Below are positions 44,401 through 52,023 of a DNA stretch of 64,000 nt, piece after piece. The notes below the pieces were generated by a model, which made no database searches, was not told the DNA's origin, and saw nothing but the letters and a program-made list of their open reading frames with translations. Made by a program: the position numbers and the translations under genes. The stretch's first letter is position 1. The number at the start of each line of letters is the position of its first letter. Origin of the DNA: JAABVD01 sp965204545 (GTDB taxonomy: Bacteria > Verrucomicrobiota > Verrucomicrobiia > Opitutales > UBA2995); NCBI GenBank assembly GCA_965204545.1, contig CBDBFA010000003.1:3224001-3288000 (forward strand), written 5' to 3'.

Positions 44401-44937
44401 TGGGACACCTCAACCATAACCCAACAGCAGATAGATGCCGGAATCATTCCGACTAACGATCTTGACGAGTTTTTGCTCGAGGACGGCCGCACAGCTACTG
44501 AACAATTCGAACGAGTCACCAATGATAGGAATAATCGTTTTGTGCCCGGCGCTCCGTTCGGTGTTCGCCCAGCCAAGTTCAACTTCTTTACGAACTACAC
44601 GTTCAACGAGGGTTCCTTACGGGGTTTCTCCATTGGAGGAGGCTACCGATATCAGGGCGCTAACGCCTTGCACTGGGAAGACGATGCCAGCGGCAATCGG
44701 ACGAGAATCTGGGGCGAATCGACCGGCTATGTCGATGCGATGGTCCGCTACCGGACTCAAATGAGTATTTTCGGAAAGGATGTCAGGGCGTCGTATCAGA
44801 TAAACGTGCAGAACCTCTTTGACGATAACGATCCGGTAATCGGTAGGTATTGGAGGAACGACACTTCGGCTGATCCGGACCGGGCTTACTTCGTTGACCC
44901 ACGCAACATCCAGTTTTCCGCGACCTTCGATTTCTAA
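41485..44937 (+). CDS. TonB-dependent receptor with N-terminal STN domain and internal second signal-like segment
   Basis: An 1150-residue outer-membrane receptor. Residues 1-29 are a signal peptide (ALFLLMMSAGQIAAQ); 32-105 an STN domain; then a Gln/Thr-rich linker and, from Met128, MNAKQNNWLKTLAAVLTLGI followed by LGGQGGLSAQ, which looks like a second signal peptide. Next come a short TonB-box region (ELNPFEIDASGD), a plug domain (DTPASVQVYTKEFLEDIGA) and a barrel ending in TFDF with a terminal Phe. An alternative start at ATG 41866 would give a normal receptor without STN. Ligand unknown; the setting among sulfatases suggests a sulfated oligosaccharide. Regulated by the FecIR pair upstream (inference). 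Confidence 0.92.
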   Translation: MGESTSIFRRGLYPAALFLLMMSAGQIAAQTRSFDIEAGNANTMLREFARQGLVDVVMDRRNVQGVQTNEVSGLLEPRIALERMLEGTSLVFKEDLESGAFAVTRSEIPSPDQTTQNTEPQILDETEMNAKQNNWLKTLAAVLTLGILGGQGGLSAQDEDDDESIYELNPFEIDASGDTGYYAENTLAGSRLNASLRDTPASVQVYTKEFLEDIGATNLEDILNYSANVEPGEGDEESFFGGHFALRGNVSFQPRVRGLASTRARDYFRSELPFDTYLIDRLDESRGPNALLFGIAAAGGIQNQTTKRASVADNFGSVTFRTDEEGLIRGEFDYNKVLVEDKLAVRLNALHADGDGWRLNTFNRKKAVHGGLTWRPDDKTVIRLGYESFSQDDIPSNIFVGLDDLRVWIDAGRPTFDLFSENRIPEASESGRVSGGFRNTVIRAVGGHPNPPRTRVAIIEGGDPSFEGTVINVSNSLQTVPWQDRGDGQYTFHYRIARDETDYPYDVAMNGPANIRRLDAADFTASVQRQLAEDFFMQLDYSKWSYYWAALPNNIWVQMRGDPNEFFVGHDGPATAIANPNVGGTFAWSPGGTHDRYDTDADQETIRLTSTYEFDFAERGDGGLSNLGRHRFAAGLERRDYNWARPHRRLQWRDDATGGPAYDTSQPGGVLNRVASMHYIDLNDRSTWNGTTLERVTGGALDGVSERFPDPLDPSRTIYAEWALDYAGQYDSNQEIDTWMVSTQSFFFDDKLVITAGYREDDGFNKYFLYEANANNSDYMRTGEFRPTDWKVDSFTAGAVFHINNQLSVFYNQATNSDIPLPENNIIGSLEKPGRLGFPGEGEGEDYGVMANLYNGKINLRATRYTSKGRNVFKSDGLLSNLHDTTIEWWDDIGFGLPDDPPGPRRFASPVNRVTYTGESQGYEFQMTANFTDNWRAVFNYSYTDKEQKDVAPLGNLWYDQTIEWVTRTIQTWDTSTITQQQIDAGIIPTNDLDEFLLEDGRTATEQFERVTNDRNNRFVPGAPFGVRPAKFNFFTNYTFNEGSLRGFSIGGGYRYQGANALHWEDDASGNRTRIWGESTGYVDAMVRYRTQMSIFGKDVRASYQINVQNLFDDNDPVIGRYWRNDTSADPDRAYFVDPRNIQFSATFDF

Positions 44938-44959
44938 CAATCGCATTGGATGCTATCGC

Positions 44960-45138
44960 TAGCCCGCATATCTCACAAAATTCGTGACGAGCGAACGGAG
45001 GTCGAGTGCTGGCGGGGGTTTCGTGCAGATTCGGGGGTGAAGCCGGGTCGACACCCTGCAAAGTCCCGAATCCAGGGAAATCCCCGCCAGTGCCGACATA
45101 CCGGAGCGCAGTAGAAAATTTGTGAGATATGCGGGCTA
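44960..45138. mobile_element. 179-bp MITE with terminal inverted repeats (copy 2)
   Basis: Almost identical to 24049-24227: same length, same ends (TAGCCCGCATATCTCACAAA and its reverse complement). It lies 23 bp after the receptor stop. Interior inverted pair as in copy 1. Confidence 0.9.
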
Positions 45139-45191
45139 GGACTTTGGCTTTGTTTGTTTAGCGTTTATTGAAATCGGTAGTTTCATTTAAG

Positions 45192-45217
45192 CTCCTCGCG
45201 GAAGGGTCCGCGAGGAG
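45192..45217 (+). terminator. 11-bp perfect hairpin after the receptor operon
   Basis: CTCCTCGCGGA (45192-45202), loop AGGG, TCCGCGAGGAG (45207-45217). It is followed by TTGCATTCTTGTT rather than a clean T-run, so it is a possible but not certain terminator of the sigma/receptor locus. The rest of the gap 44938-45364 shows nothing beyond the MITE. Confidence 0.45.
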
Positions 45218-45364
45218 TTGCATTCTTGTTGATAATATTCCTGTCAACTTAGCCAAGAAAGGAAACGCATTGTATCAAAGGTATACTACGTTGGAGATTG
45301 GGCCGTTCAAATTGGGCCGATTTACGCAGAGACCTCATTCAATCATGCGGCCAAGGGGCTCGAC

Positions 45365-47233
45365 ATGATTATCATCACCACACCGGCGCTCATTGTCGCA
45401 GGCTTACTGGGGACTTCCTTCACGGCCTCGTCACAAGAGAACAGCCTCACTCCTTACACCAATGCCTCCGAGGTCCCGCAAACGGTTGTTGACCTCTGGA
45501 AAGACTACGACCCTCGCAAGGAAGATCTCGAGGTCAAGACCCACATGGAATGGAAGCAGGATGGCGTTGTCTCCCGGCTCATTAGTTTTAAGGTGGGCAC
45601 GTTCAAAGGCAGCGATTCCCGCATTGCCGCTTACTACTGTTTTCCGGACAACGGCGAAAAAAATCCCGCCTTTGTCTGGAGCCATGGCGGCGCCCAGCGA
45701 GCCCACCGCAACCGCGGTCATGGCTTTGCCACCCAGGGCTTTGCCACCGTGGACATCAACTGGCTGGGACGCCCGCTCGAAGCGGACCTCGACCCTGACA
45801 ACACGTGGGGAACGGACTGGGGCAAAATCGACCCAACCCATGGAGGGAACTTTTACCCCAAGGCCCTACGCAATGATTGGAAGAGCAGCTTCCACCCGGA
45901 TGAGCACAGTGTGGATCCCATCATGAGTCCGCGTAACTCGAACTATTTCATACTCTCCCTTGCAGGACGCCGCGCGCTCACCTTCCTTGAGCAGCAGCCT
46001 GAGGTTGACCCCGACAAAATCGGCTTCGCCGGCTTTTCCATGGGTGGCACCATCACCGCAATGACGGCCATCGACAAGCGCCTCAAGGCAGTTGCTCCCT
46101 TTGTCGGGGGCACGGCCAACCGTTATCAGAACTACCCCGGCATGAACTCGGGAGGTGTCATCGCGGGAAGTGACATTGACGATATCGGAGATTTGAATCT
46201 CTACAAAAACACCATCGACCCTGGCGCCTACTGGAAGCACGTCTCCGTACCTGTCATGTTCATCACCTCGTCCAATGACCAACACGCCACCCTGGACCGT
46301 ATCTACCAGTCCATGGACTTGCTCCCTCATGACAAGTGGCGTGTTACCTGCAACATGCATGACCAACACCGTCCGGGACCTGAGCAGTGGGTCATGCTTG
46401 ACCATTGGTTCAAGCAATACCTCGCCGGCGTTGAGCAGCACATCCCTGCCACACCACCCTCTACTTTTAAAATTGAGAAGAACACCGCACACTTTACCGT
46501 TACTCCCGCCCAGCAAGAGCGCCTCCTGGGCGTTGAGATCTACTACGGCTACGCACCGAATACGATTACCCGCTTCTGGAAAAAAGCCGAGGCCACCAAT
46601 GAGGCGAACACTTGGAAAGCCGAGTTGCCCGTGCACCCCAAGCTTCCACTCTACACCTTCGCCCTTTGTCGCTATACCCTGCCCGAGGAGAGCAGAGCCT
46701 TTATGGGTAGAACCAAGACCTTTACATTGAACTCTTACGAACACACCCACATCCCCCGGGAAATTGACCTGACTACCTTCGACAATCTGCCAAAATCAGG
46801 CCTCATCGATGACTTCTCCAATGGCATGGCCAACTGGAGCAGCCGTGATCAAGCCAGTTTTAAAACCTACAAATTCCAAGACCCTGAGCTCGACACGACC
46901 CCAGGTAACAAACTCGCCATCACCCTGGATCTCAAGCAAGGAAAAGAACTCCTGATCGGCCTGGAGATCGATAGCAAATACATTGGCCCCGGCAAAGATA
47001 TCGGGAAATTTCATTATGAACGCAAGGTCCGCGGCAATGGGCCTCAGACCATCCTGCTCGAAGCCGGGGACTTTAAAAAGGAGCCAACCAATAGCAACGA
47101 CAAACCCCTTGAGTGGTCTAAATTGTCGACCTTCACCATCACCCTCATTGACGACAAAACAAAACAGAAAATCAAACTCGCCAGTCCGGGAGGCGCCGAG
47201 ATTCTCAAACGCATTGAGCTGGTAAAACCATAG
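45365..47233 (+). CDS. Exported alpha/beta hydrolase (acetyl-xylan-esterase / dienelactone-hydrolase-like)
   Basis: A 622-residue secreted protein with a short signal (ALIVAGLLGTSFTASS). The alpha/beta hydrolase part has the oxyanion segment FVWSHGGAQRAHRN, nucleophile Ser in GFAGFSMGG near residue 225, and late Asp/His blocks (FITSSNDQHAT, MHDQHRPGPEQW). From about residue 480 a beta-sandwich-like domain follows (LIDDFSNGMANWSSRDQ) that may bind carbohydrate. Likely removes acyl groups from a polysaccharide; peptidase activity is a less likely alternative. Confidence 0.8.
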   Translation: MIIITTPALIVAGLLGTSFTASSQENSLTPYTNASEVPQTVVDLWKDYDPRKEDLEVKTHMEWKQDGVVSRLISFKVGTFKGSDSRIAAYYCFPDNGEKNPAFVWSHGGAQRAHRNRGHGFATQGFATVDINWLGRPLEADLDPDNTWGTDWGKIDPTHGGNFYPKALRNDWKSSFHPDEHSVDPIMSPRNSNYFILSLAGRRALTFLEQQPEVDPDKIGFAGFSMGGTITAMTAIDKRLKAVAPFVGGTANRYQNYPGMNSGGVIAGSDIDDIGDLNLYKNTIDPGAYWKHVSVPVMFITSSNDQHATLDRIYQSMDLLPHDKWRVTCNMHDQHRPGPEQWVMLDHWFKQYLAGVEQHIPATPPSTFKIEKNTAHFTVTPAQQERLLGVEIYYGYAPNTITRFWKKAEATNEANTWKAELPVHPKLPLYTFALCRYTLPEESRAFMGRTKTFTLNSYEHTHIPREIDLTTFDNLPKSGLIDDFSNGMANWSSRDQASFKTYKFQDPELDTTPGNKLAITLDLKQGKELLIGLEIDSKYIGPGKDIGKFHYERKVRGNGPQTILLEAGDFKKEPTNSNDKPLEWSKLSTFTITLIDDKTKQKIKLASPGGAEILKRIELVKP

Positions 47234-47281
47234 ACTCTCACAACAAGAAGGATGCCAGATGGAAATTGCGCTGGAGAAGCG

Positions 47282-47335
47282 AACAAAACGTTGCACTGCG
47301 ACGGCTTAAAACCGCCCGTGAACGCAATCGTGAGC
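47282..47335 (+). other. attC-like motif 1
   Basis: AACAAAACGTTGCACTGCGACGG followed by a short imperfect stem (GGCTTAAAACCGCCCGTGAACG). The first 22 bases recur with one change at 51821. The pattern resembles the start of integron attC sites but a full pair of core sites is not convincing. Confidence 0.3.
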
Positions 47336-47347
47336 ATTGGAGAAGTT

Positions 47348-48355
47348 ATGAAGAAAGCGATGCATGCCATTTGCGCATTCTGGGTTATGGGAGCCCTCTT
47401 GGTTATGGGTTCTTCTTGCGCGCATATTGCACAGGCGCGAATCGAGGAGGATCAGGTGAAGGTCATGTCTTACAATATACATCGCGGCGGAACGATGCTC
47501 GGGCAACTCTTGTACCAAACGGTCAAGGTGATTCAGGAAGCAAAGGCAGATGTTGTCGGCGTTCAGGAAACGCGTTCCCCTTACGGTGTCAATGCGGAGC
47601 AGTTGGCGCAGTTGCTGGGTTGGAATTACTACGAGGACCATTGGAGCTGCATCTTGACGCGTTTTGAGATTGTCGATCGCCGCGACGGCGGTATCAAAAT
47701 CAAGCTGACTTCGGGCCGGGAAGCCTACGTCTTCAACCTACACCTGCCATCCAACCCCTATCAGCCATACCAGCTTTTGAGCATCCGTCCAAAATGGTAC
47801 AAGCACTGGAATACTCCCTTCATCAAAACCGAAGCCGAGGCGATTGTCGGCGCGAGAAAGGCGCGCGGTGGAGAACTCTCAAGCCTTCTCAGGCAGATAC
47901 GTTCCCTCCCCGACAAAGAGACTCCTGTTTTTGTGGTAGGCGATTTCAACGAGCCATCACACCTTGATTGGACCGAAAAAGCTGCCAAGGCCGGTCGCCA
48001 TCCTCTCAAGGTGGCATACCCGACTTCCCAGGAGATGGCCAAAGCAGGCTTTGTCGATGCCTGGCGCGCGATCTATCCCGACGAGATGAAAAAGCCGGGC
48101 TTCACCTGGTCGCCCCTGACCAAGGCCGATGATCCCAAGGATCACCATGATCGCATCGATTTTGTATATTTCAGGGGCAAGGACATAGAGGTAACCGACG
48201 TAAAGATCGTAGGGGAAAACGAAGAGAATGCGGACATTGTTGTTGCGCCCTATCCATCTGATCACCGCGCGGTGGTCGCGACGTTCACACTACTCAGTAC
48301 TCCAACATTGAAAAAGACAGCTACTGACAAGCCGGTTGCAGGCGACGGCAAATAG
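47348..48355 (+). CDS. Endonuclease/exonuclease/phosphatase family protein, exported lipoprotein
   Basis: A 335-residue EEP-fold hydrolase from ATG 47348, behind GGAGAAG; the longer frame from 47252 runs across the attC-like motif. The leader ends in VMGSSCAH, a lipoprotein-type cleavage site. Active-site blocks: VMSYNIHRGG (Asn), VVGVQETRSP (Glu), VFVVGDFNEPSH (Asp, Asn), HDRIDFVYF (Asp), and YPSDHRAVVATF (Asp-His). Such enzymes cleave phosphodiesters in nucleic acids, lipids or inositol phosphates; export suggests an external substrate. A smaller relative is at 50980. Confidence 0.85.
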   Translation: MKKAMHAICAFWVMGALLVMGSSCAHIAQARIEEDQVKVMSYNIHRGGTMLGQLLYQTVKVIQEAKADVVGVQETRSPYGVNAEQLAQLLGWNYYEDHWSCILTRFEIVDRRDGGIKIKLTSGREAYVFNLHLPSNPYQPYQLLSIRPKWYKHWNTPFIKTEAEAIVGARKARGGELSSLLRQIRSLPDKETPVFVVGDFNEPSHLDWTEKAAKAGRHPLKVAYPTSQEMAKAGFVDAWRAIYPDEMKKPGFTWSPLTKADDPKDHHDRIDFVYFRGKDIEVTDVKIVGENEENADIVVAPYPSDHRAVVATFTLLSTPTLKKTATDKPVAGDGK

Positions 48356-48404
48356 CGGCCCCTGATCCGCAACCGTTCGGTATCAGAAAAAAGAATACTA
48401 TAGG

Positions 48405-49844
48405 ATGCACGACAGATTTTTACATGGAATCCGCCTGACGGTTTTCTCAGGGTGTGTTTGGGTCGGCATCGTCGTCCCGCCAATGGCAGCTGAGAAACCC
48501 GGCGCCAAGCCAAACATCCTGCTCATCATGGTGGACGACCTGGGCAAGGATTGGATCAGCTGCTACGGCGCAGAGGATATCACGACCCCGAACATCGATG
48601 CGCTCGCTAACGGGGGAATGAAGTTTCATAACGCTTACTCGATGCCGTCATGCACCCCTTCGCGTGCGACCCTCCTGACCGGCAAATATCCCTGGCGCAA
48701 CGGCTGGACCAGTCACTGGGACGTTCCGCGCTGGGGAGTGGCCTACTTTGACTGGAAAAAGAAGGAAAACACCACCTTTTCCCGTCTGATGAAAGAACTT
48801 GGCTACGCCACATGCGCGGCAGGCAAGTGGCAGATCAATGACTTTCGGATCGAACCGCAGGCCATGAAGAAGCACGGGTTCGATGACTGGGCAATGTGGA
48901 CGGGCTTCGAGACGGGCAACGAGGCGAGCGCTGAACGCTATCAGGACGCTTACGTCAACACGCCCGATGATGGAAGCCGGACCTATGCCGGCAAGTTTGG
49001 CCCCGATATTTATACCGACCACCTGATCAACTTCATGCGCCAGCATAAAGATGAACCCATGTGCCTCTATTACCCGATGGCGCTCGCGCATCCTCCGCAG
49101 GTTCCCACCCCTGATGAGCCCGAGGTAACGATCCACCTCGATAAGCACAAGGCCATGGTGCGCTACATCGACAAATTGGTTGGCCGGCTAGTCGACACAC
49201 TTGACGAACTGGGGATACGCGAGCGCACCATCGTGATCTTCACATCTGATAACGGTACGGTCCCTGGCGTCACGGGCACGCTGAACGGACTCAGGGTGAA
49301 GGGCGCAAAGGGATCAGCAGAGGAACTGGACGTTTGTTCTCCCTTTATCGTGAACTGCCCGGGGGTCGTCCCGGAAGGCGTCGAAACCGAGGCCCTCACA
49401 GATCTTTCAGACCTGCTACCCACCTTCGTAGAACTCGGAGGCGGCGACACTCCTGAGGATCTCATCATCGACGGGACTTCTATTGCCCCTTTGATTCTGG
49501 GAAATGAGAACGACACCGAGCGAAAGTGGATCATGGCGCTCGGATTCGGAGCCGCTCGGCTGACTGAGAACGGAGTGAGGGGCCAGACGGATTTTGAGAA
49601 GCGCGTCATACGCGATAAGCGGTATAAGGTCTGGGTCTCCAGAGGAAAGAAGGTCATTCGCCTGCACGATCTAAGGAAGGACCCGTGGGAGAAAACAAAC
49701 CTTCTTGATAGCGACCTCGCGGCGCACAAAGAGGCCCTGCAGAAGTTTCAGGTTGTCGTCGACTCTCTTCCCGATAAGGATGCCCACCCCCTATATGAGC
49801 CAAGAGCTTCCAATCCATGGGACATGAAGTTGAGCGCCAAGTAG
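48405..49844 (+). CDS. Sulfatase (formylglycine type), exported
   Basis: A 479-residue sulfatase with hydrophobic leader to about residue 29 (FSGCVWVGIVVPPMAA). Blocks: KPNILLIMVDDLGKDWISCY, maturation motif C-T-P-S-R (Cys83), CAAGKWQINDF (Gln in place of the usual His after GKW), and IFTSDNGTVPG. The GKWQ change is seen in particular sulfatase subfamilies. It lies between two phosphoesterase genes in the same direction. Substrate unknown. Confidence 0.92.
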   Translation: MHDRFLHGIRLTVFSGCVWVGIVVPPMAAEKPGAKPNILLIMVDDLGKDWISCYGAEDITTPNIDALANGGMKFHNAYSMPSCTPSRATLLTGKYPWRNGWTSHWDVPRWGVAYFDWKKKENTTFSRLMKELGYATCAAGKWQINDFRIEPQAMKKHGFDDWAMWTGFETGNEASAERYQDAYVNTPDDGSRTYAGKFGPDIYTDHLINFMRQHKDEPMCLYYPMALAHPPQVPTPDEPEVTIHLDKHKAMVRYIDKLVGRLVDTLDELGIRERTIVIFTSDNGTVPGVTGTLNGLRVKGAKGSAEELDVCSPFIVNCPGVVPEGVETEALTDLSDLLPTFVELGGGDTPEDLIIDGTSIAPLILGNENDTERKWIMALGFGAARLTENGVRGQTDFEKRVIRDKRYKVWVSRGKKVIRLHDLRKDPWEKTNLLDSDLAAHKEALQKFQVVVDSLPDKDAHPLYEPRASNPWDMKLSAK

Positions 49845-49877
49845 ACCGAATAATCTCGGAACCCAAGGAGATACAAG

Positions 49878-50825
49878 ATGCCAATCATTTTACCACCGAT
49901 CACTCGTCGACAATTCGTAAAGCGCTCGCTCGCTCTTGGCGGCACGGCTATGATGATGCCTCGCGCGTTGGCCCTCGCGGATAGTGAACGTGCTGAGTTG
50001 GACCAAAACCGAGTTGCTTTGCTTGCGGATACGCACATCAGCGCCGATCCAAATCGGTTCTACCCGGGGACGAAGTGGCCTGGTTCGCCCGTCAAGGAGT
50101 CCGAGCATGAGTGGGTGAACATGGCGGATTGTCTTGCGCAGGCGGCCAAGAGCGTAATTGCGCTCAATCCTCGCCCGGCTCACCTGATCGTCAATGGCGA
50201 CTGTGCCCTCAGCAAAGGTATAGAAGCTGAATACAAAGAGTTTTTCAGGCTTGTGGAGCCGATTCGGGCCGCGGGCGTGACCGTTCACGTGACGGTCGGC
50301 AATCACGACAATCGTGAGAACCTGTGGAAATTGCTCCCGTTCCTGAAAAAAGAGCGCATGGGCGTTCATGCGGGCGTGATTGAACTGCCGCACGCGAACT
50401 TCGTACTGGTGGATTCAGGAAGAAAAGGAGTCTTGGGAGACAATCAGTTGAACTGGCTCGCCGAACAACTCGACGAACGAGCGGATAAGCCTACCCTTAT
50501 ATTTGGTCACTTCAACCCGTATCCCAACCGCGGCGTGCGTCCCAACCTGGGCATGCATGATGGGTCGTCTCTGTTGAAACTGCTTGCCGAACGAAAGCAT
50601 GCCAGGGCCTATGTCTATGGCCACACCCATGAGTGGCAATATGATCGACGGGACCATCTCCATCTCATTAACCAACCGGCAGTCAGTTACTATTTTGGAA
50701 AAGGCCATGCGCATGGCTGGGTCGATATGAAGCTCACTGAAATGTCCGCTGACCTGGAGTTACACTGCATCAACCCCAAGCACAAGCAGCACGGTGATCG
50801 GAGACAGATCAGTTTGAAAGGCTAG
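49878..50825 (+). CDS. Tat-exported calcineurin-like metallophosphoesterase
   Basis: A 315-residue metallophosphatase with a twin-arginine signal (ITRRQFVKRSLALGGTAMMM). The five metal/active-site blocks are in order: ALLADTHIS, LIVNGDCAL, TVGNHDNREN, LIFGHFNPY, and YVYGHTHEW. It starts behind AAGGAG 9 bp upstream of ATG. The stop codon TAG is the first three bases of a shortened MITE (50823-50907), so the original C-terminus may have been different. It sits among an exported sulfatase and exported EEP hydrolases: a periplasmic ester-hydrolysing set. Substrate unknown. Confidence 0.9.
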   Translation: MPIILPPITRRQFVKRSLALGGTAMMMPRALALADSERAELDQNRVALLADTHISADPNRFYPGTKWPGSPVKESEHEWVNMADCLAQAAKSVIALNPRPAHLIVNGDCALSKGIEAEYKEFFRLVEPIRAAGVTVHVTVGNHDNRENLWKLLPFLKKERMGVHAGVIELPHANFVLVDSGRKGVLGDNQLNWLAEQLDERADKPTLIFGHFNPYPNRGVRPNLGMHDGSSLLKLLAERKHARAYVYGHTHEWQYDRRDHLHLINQPAVSYYFGKGHAHGWVDMKLTEMSADLELHCINPKHKQHGDRRQISLKG

Positions 50826-50907
50826 CCCGCACCAGTGCCGACATACCGGAGCGCAGTAGAAGATTGGGAGATGTCGCATTCGCTCGGTAAGTGAGAAATG
50901 CGGGCTA
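50823..50907. mobile_element. Internally deleted MITE (copy 3, 85 bp)
   Basis: Begins TAGCCCGC, keeps the right-hand interior (GTGCCGACATACCGGAGCGC) and ends GTGAGAAATGCGGGCTA. Its first three bases form the stop codon of the metallophosphatase gene. Confidence 0.75.
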
Positions 50908-50979
50908 GGAAACATAGAGTTAAATGCGCCGCTGCTTCGCGTTGCTCTTGAGGGTCAGCGTGAACAAAGAATCTGTCGA

Positions 50980-51804
50980 ATGAGAGCCATTAAATTATTA
51001 TCCCTTGTTGTTACAGGCTTGTGCGGAGCGACATTCTGTCTTGCCGCTCCAGTGCCTGATAAGCCGATTATTGTTCGCGTTGCGGCTTACAATGTTGAGT
51101 TCAGCAGAAGCGCGACCCCCAAGCAGGTTGGCGAAATGTTTAAACCATACAACTTGGACATCATTGGGTTCAATGAAGTTCCTGATGGCGACTGGACAGC
51201 TCGCGTGGGCAAAGTACTGGGAATGGAACACAGCTATGTAGGCAAGATCTCATCGGCAAATCATAAGGACAAATACAAATCGATACTCAGTCGGACGCCA
51301 CTCGAGGGCACAACAGAGCATGAACTGCAGGTTTCACGTCGACGCTGCTGGGATCCCGCGTCGGTCGTACGGGCCGCAACAAAGATCGACGGCCTTTCAA
51401 TCGCATTTTACTCGTTACATATCTGTAAGTCGGGCGCAAATGATGGCCATGCGCATAGCCTTGCCACCAAGGTTCTACCTGAGGAGGCAACTGAGAGGGT
51501 TATCGTCGTTGGGGATTACAACAACAACATTGGCGACGCTGCCATGAAAACGGTCGAGGGGGCAGGATTTAGACCAACGTGGAACGATCTGCAGATTGAT
51601 GTCTCCAAGGAGTTTACATACAACGCCCAAAACCCCGAAAAGAATCTCGGTGTAATCGATCACATTTTGTACAACAATCTGTCTGGCGCCCAGGCAACAG
51701 ACGGAGGCATAATCGAACTAGAAAAGCCTTTGTCAGACCACAAACCCGTTTGGGCGGAGATAGTGTTCCCTCGGAATCTCGAGAAAGTGAAGCTCGACAA
51801 GTAA
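50980..51804 (+). CDS. Endonuclease/exonuclease/phosphatase family protein, exported
   Basis: A 274-residue EEP-fold hydrolase with a signal peptide (LLSLVVTGLCGATFCLAAP). Active-site blocks: VRVAAYNVEFS (Asn), IIGFNEVPDGDW (Glu), FYSLHICKSG (His), VIVVGDYNNN (Asp, Asn), LGVIDHILYN (Asp), LSDHKPVWAEI (Asp-His). Shorter than, and only distantly like, the lipoprotein at 47348. Probably a secreted phosphodiesterase; target unknown. Confidence 0.85.
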   Translation: MRAIKLLSLVVTGLCGATFCLAAPVPDKPIIVRVAAYNVEFSRSATPKQVGEMFKPYNLDIIGFNEVPDGDWTARVGKVLGMEHSYVGKISSANHKDKYKSILSRTPLEGTTEHELQVSRRRCWDPASVVRAATKIDGLSIAFYSLHICKSGANDGHAHSLATKVLPEEATERVIVVGDYNNNIGDAAMKTVEGAGFRPTWNDLQIDVSKEFTYNAQNPEKNLGVIDHILYNNLSGAQATDGGIIELEKPLSDHKPVWAEIVFPRNLEKVKLDK

Positions 51805-51820
51805 GAAGGTAGAGTTTGCT

Positions 51821-51862
51821 AACAAAGCGTTGCACTGCGACGCGGTAAACCTCGCGGGTTAG
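51821..51862 (+). other. attC-like motif 2
   Basis: AACAAAGCGTTGCACTGCGACG then CGGTAAACCTCGCGGGTTAG; CTAAC at the left and GTTAG at the right are complementary. It shares 21 of 22 bases with the motif at 47282. May mark the edge of a block gained as cassettes, but a standard attC is not proven. 51863-52023 holds no gene. Confidence 0.3.
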
Positions 51863-52023
51863 AGCAAGGCCACGGCAGACGGCGAAATGACAGAAGTCAA
51901 AGCCTTGGATATAAGCGACCTCGGCTTGGTTCATTATCTAAAAACAGGAATCGTTGAAGCAACAAGCTTGCAACGGAACCAATTTGTCTCCAATCCCATG
52001 AAAAAACCGGAAATTTGGATGCG

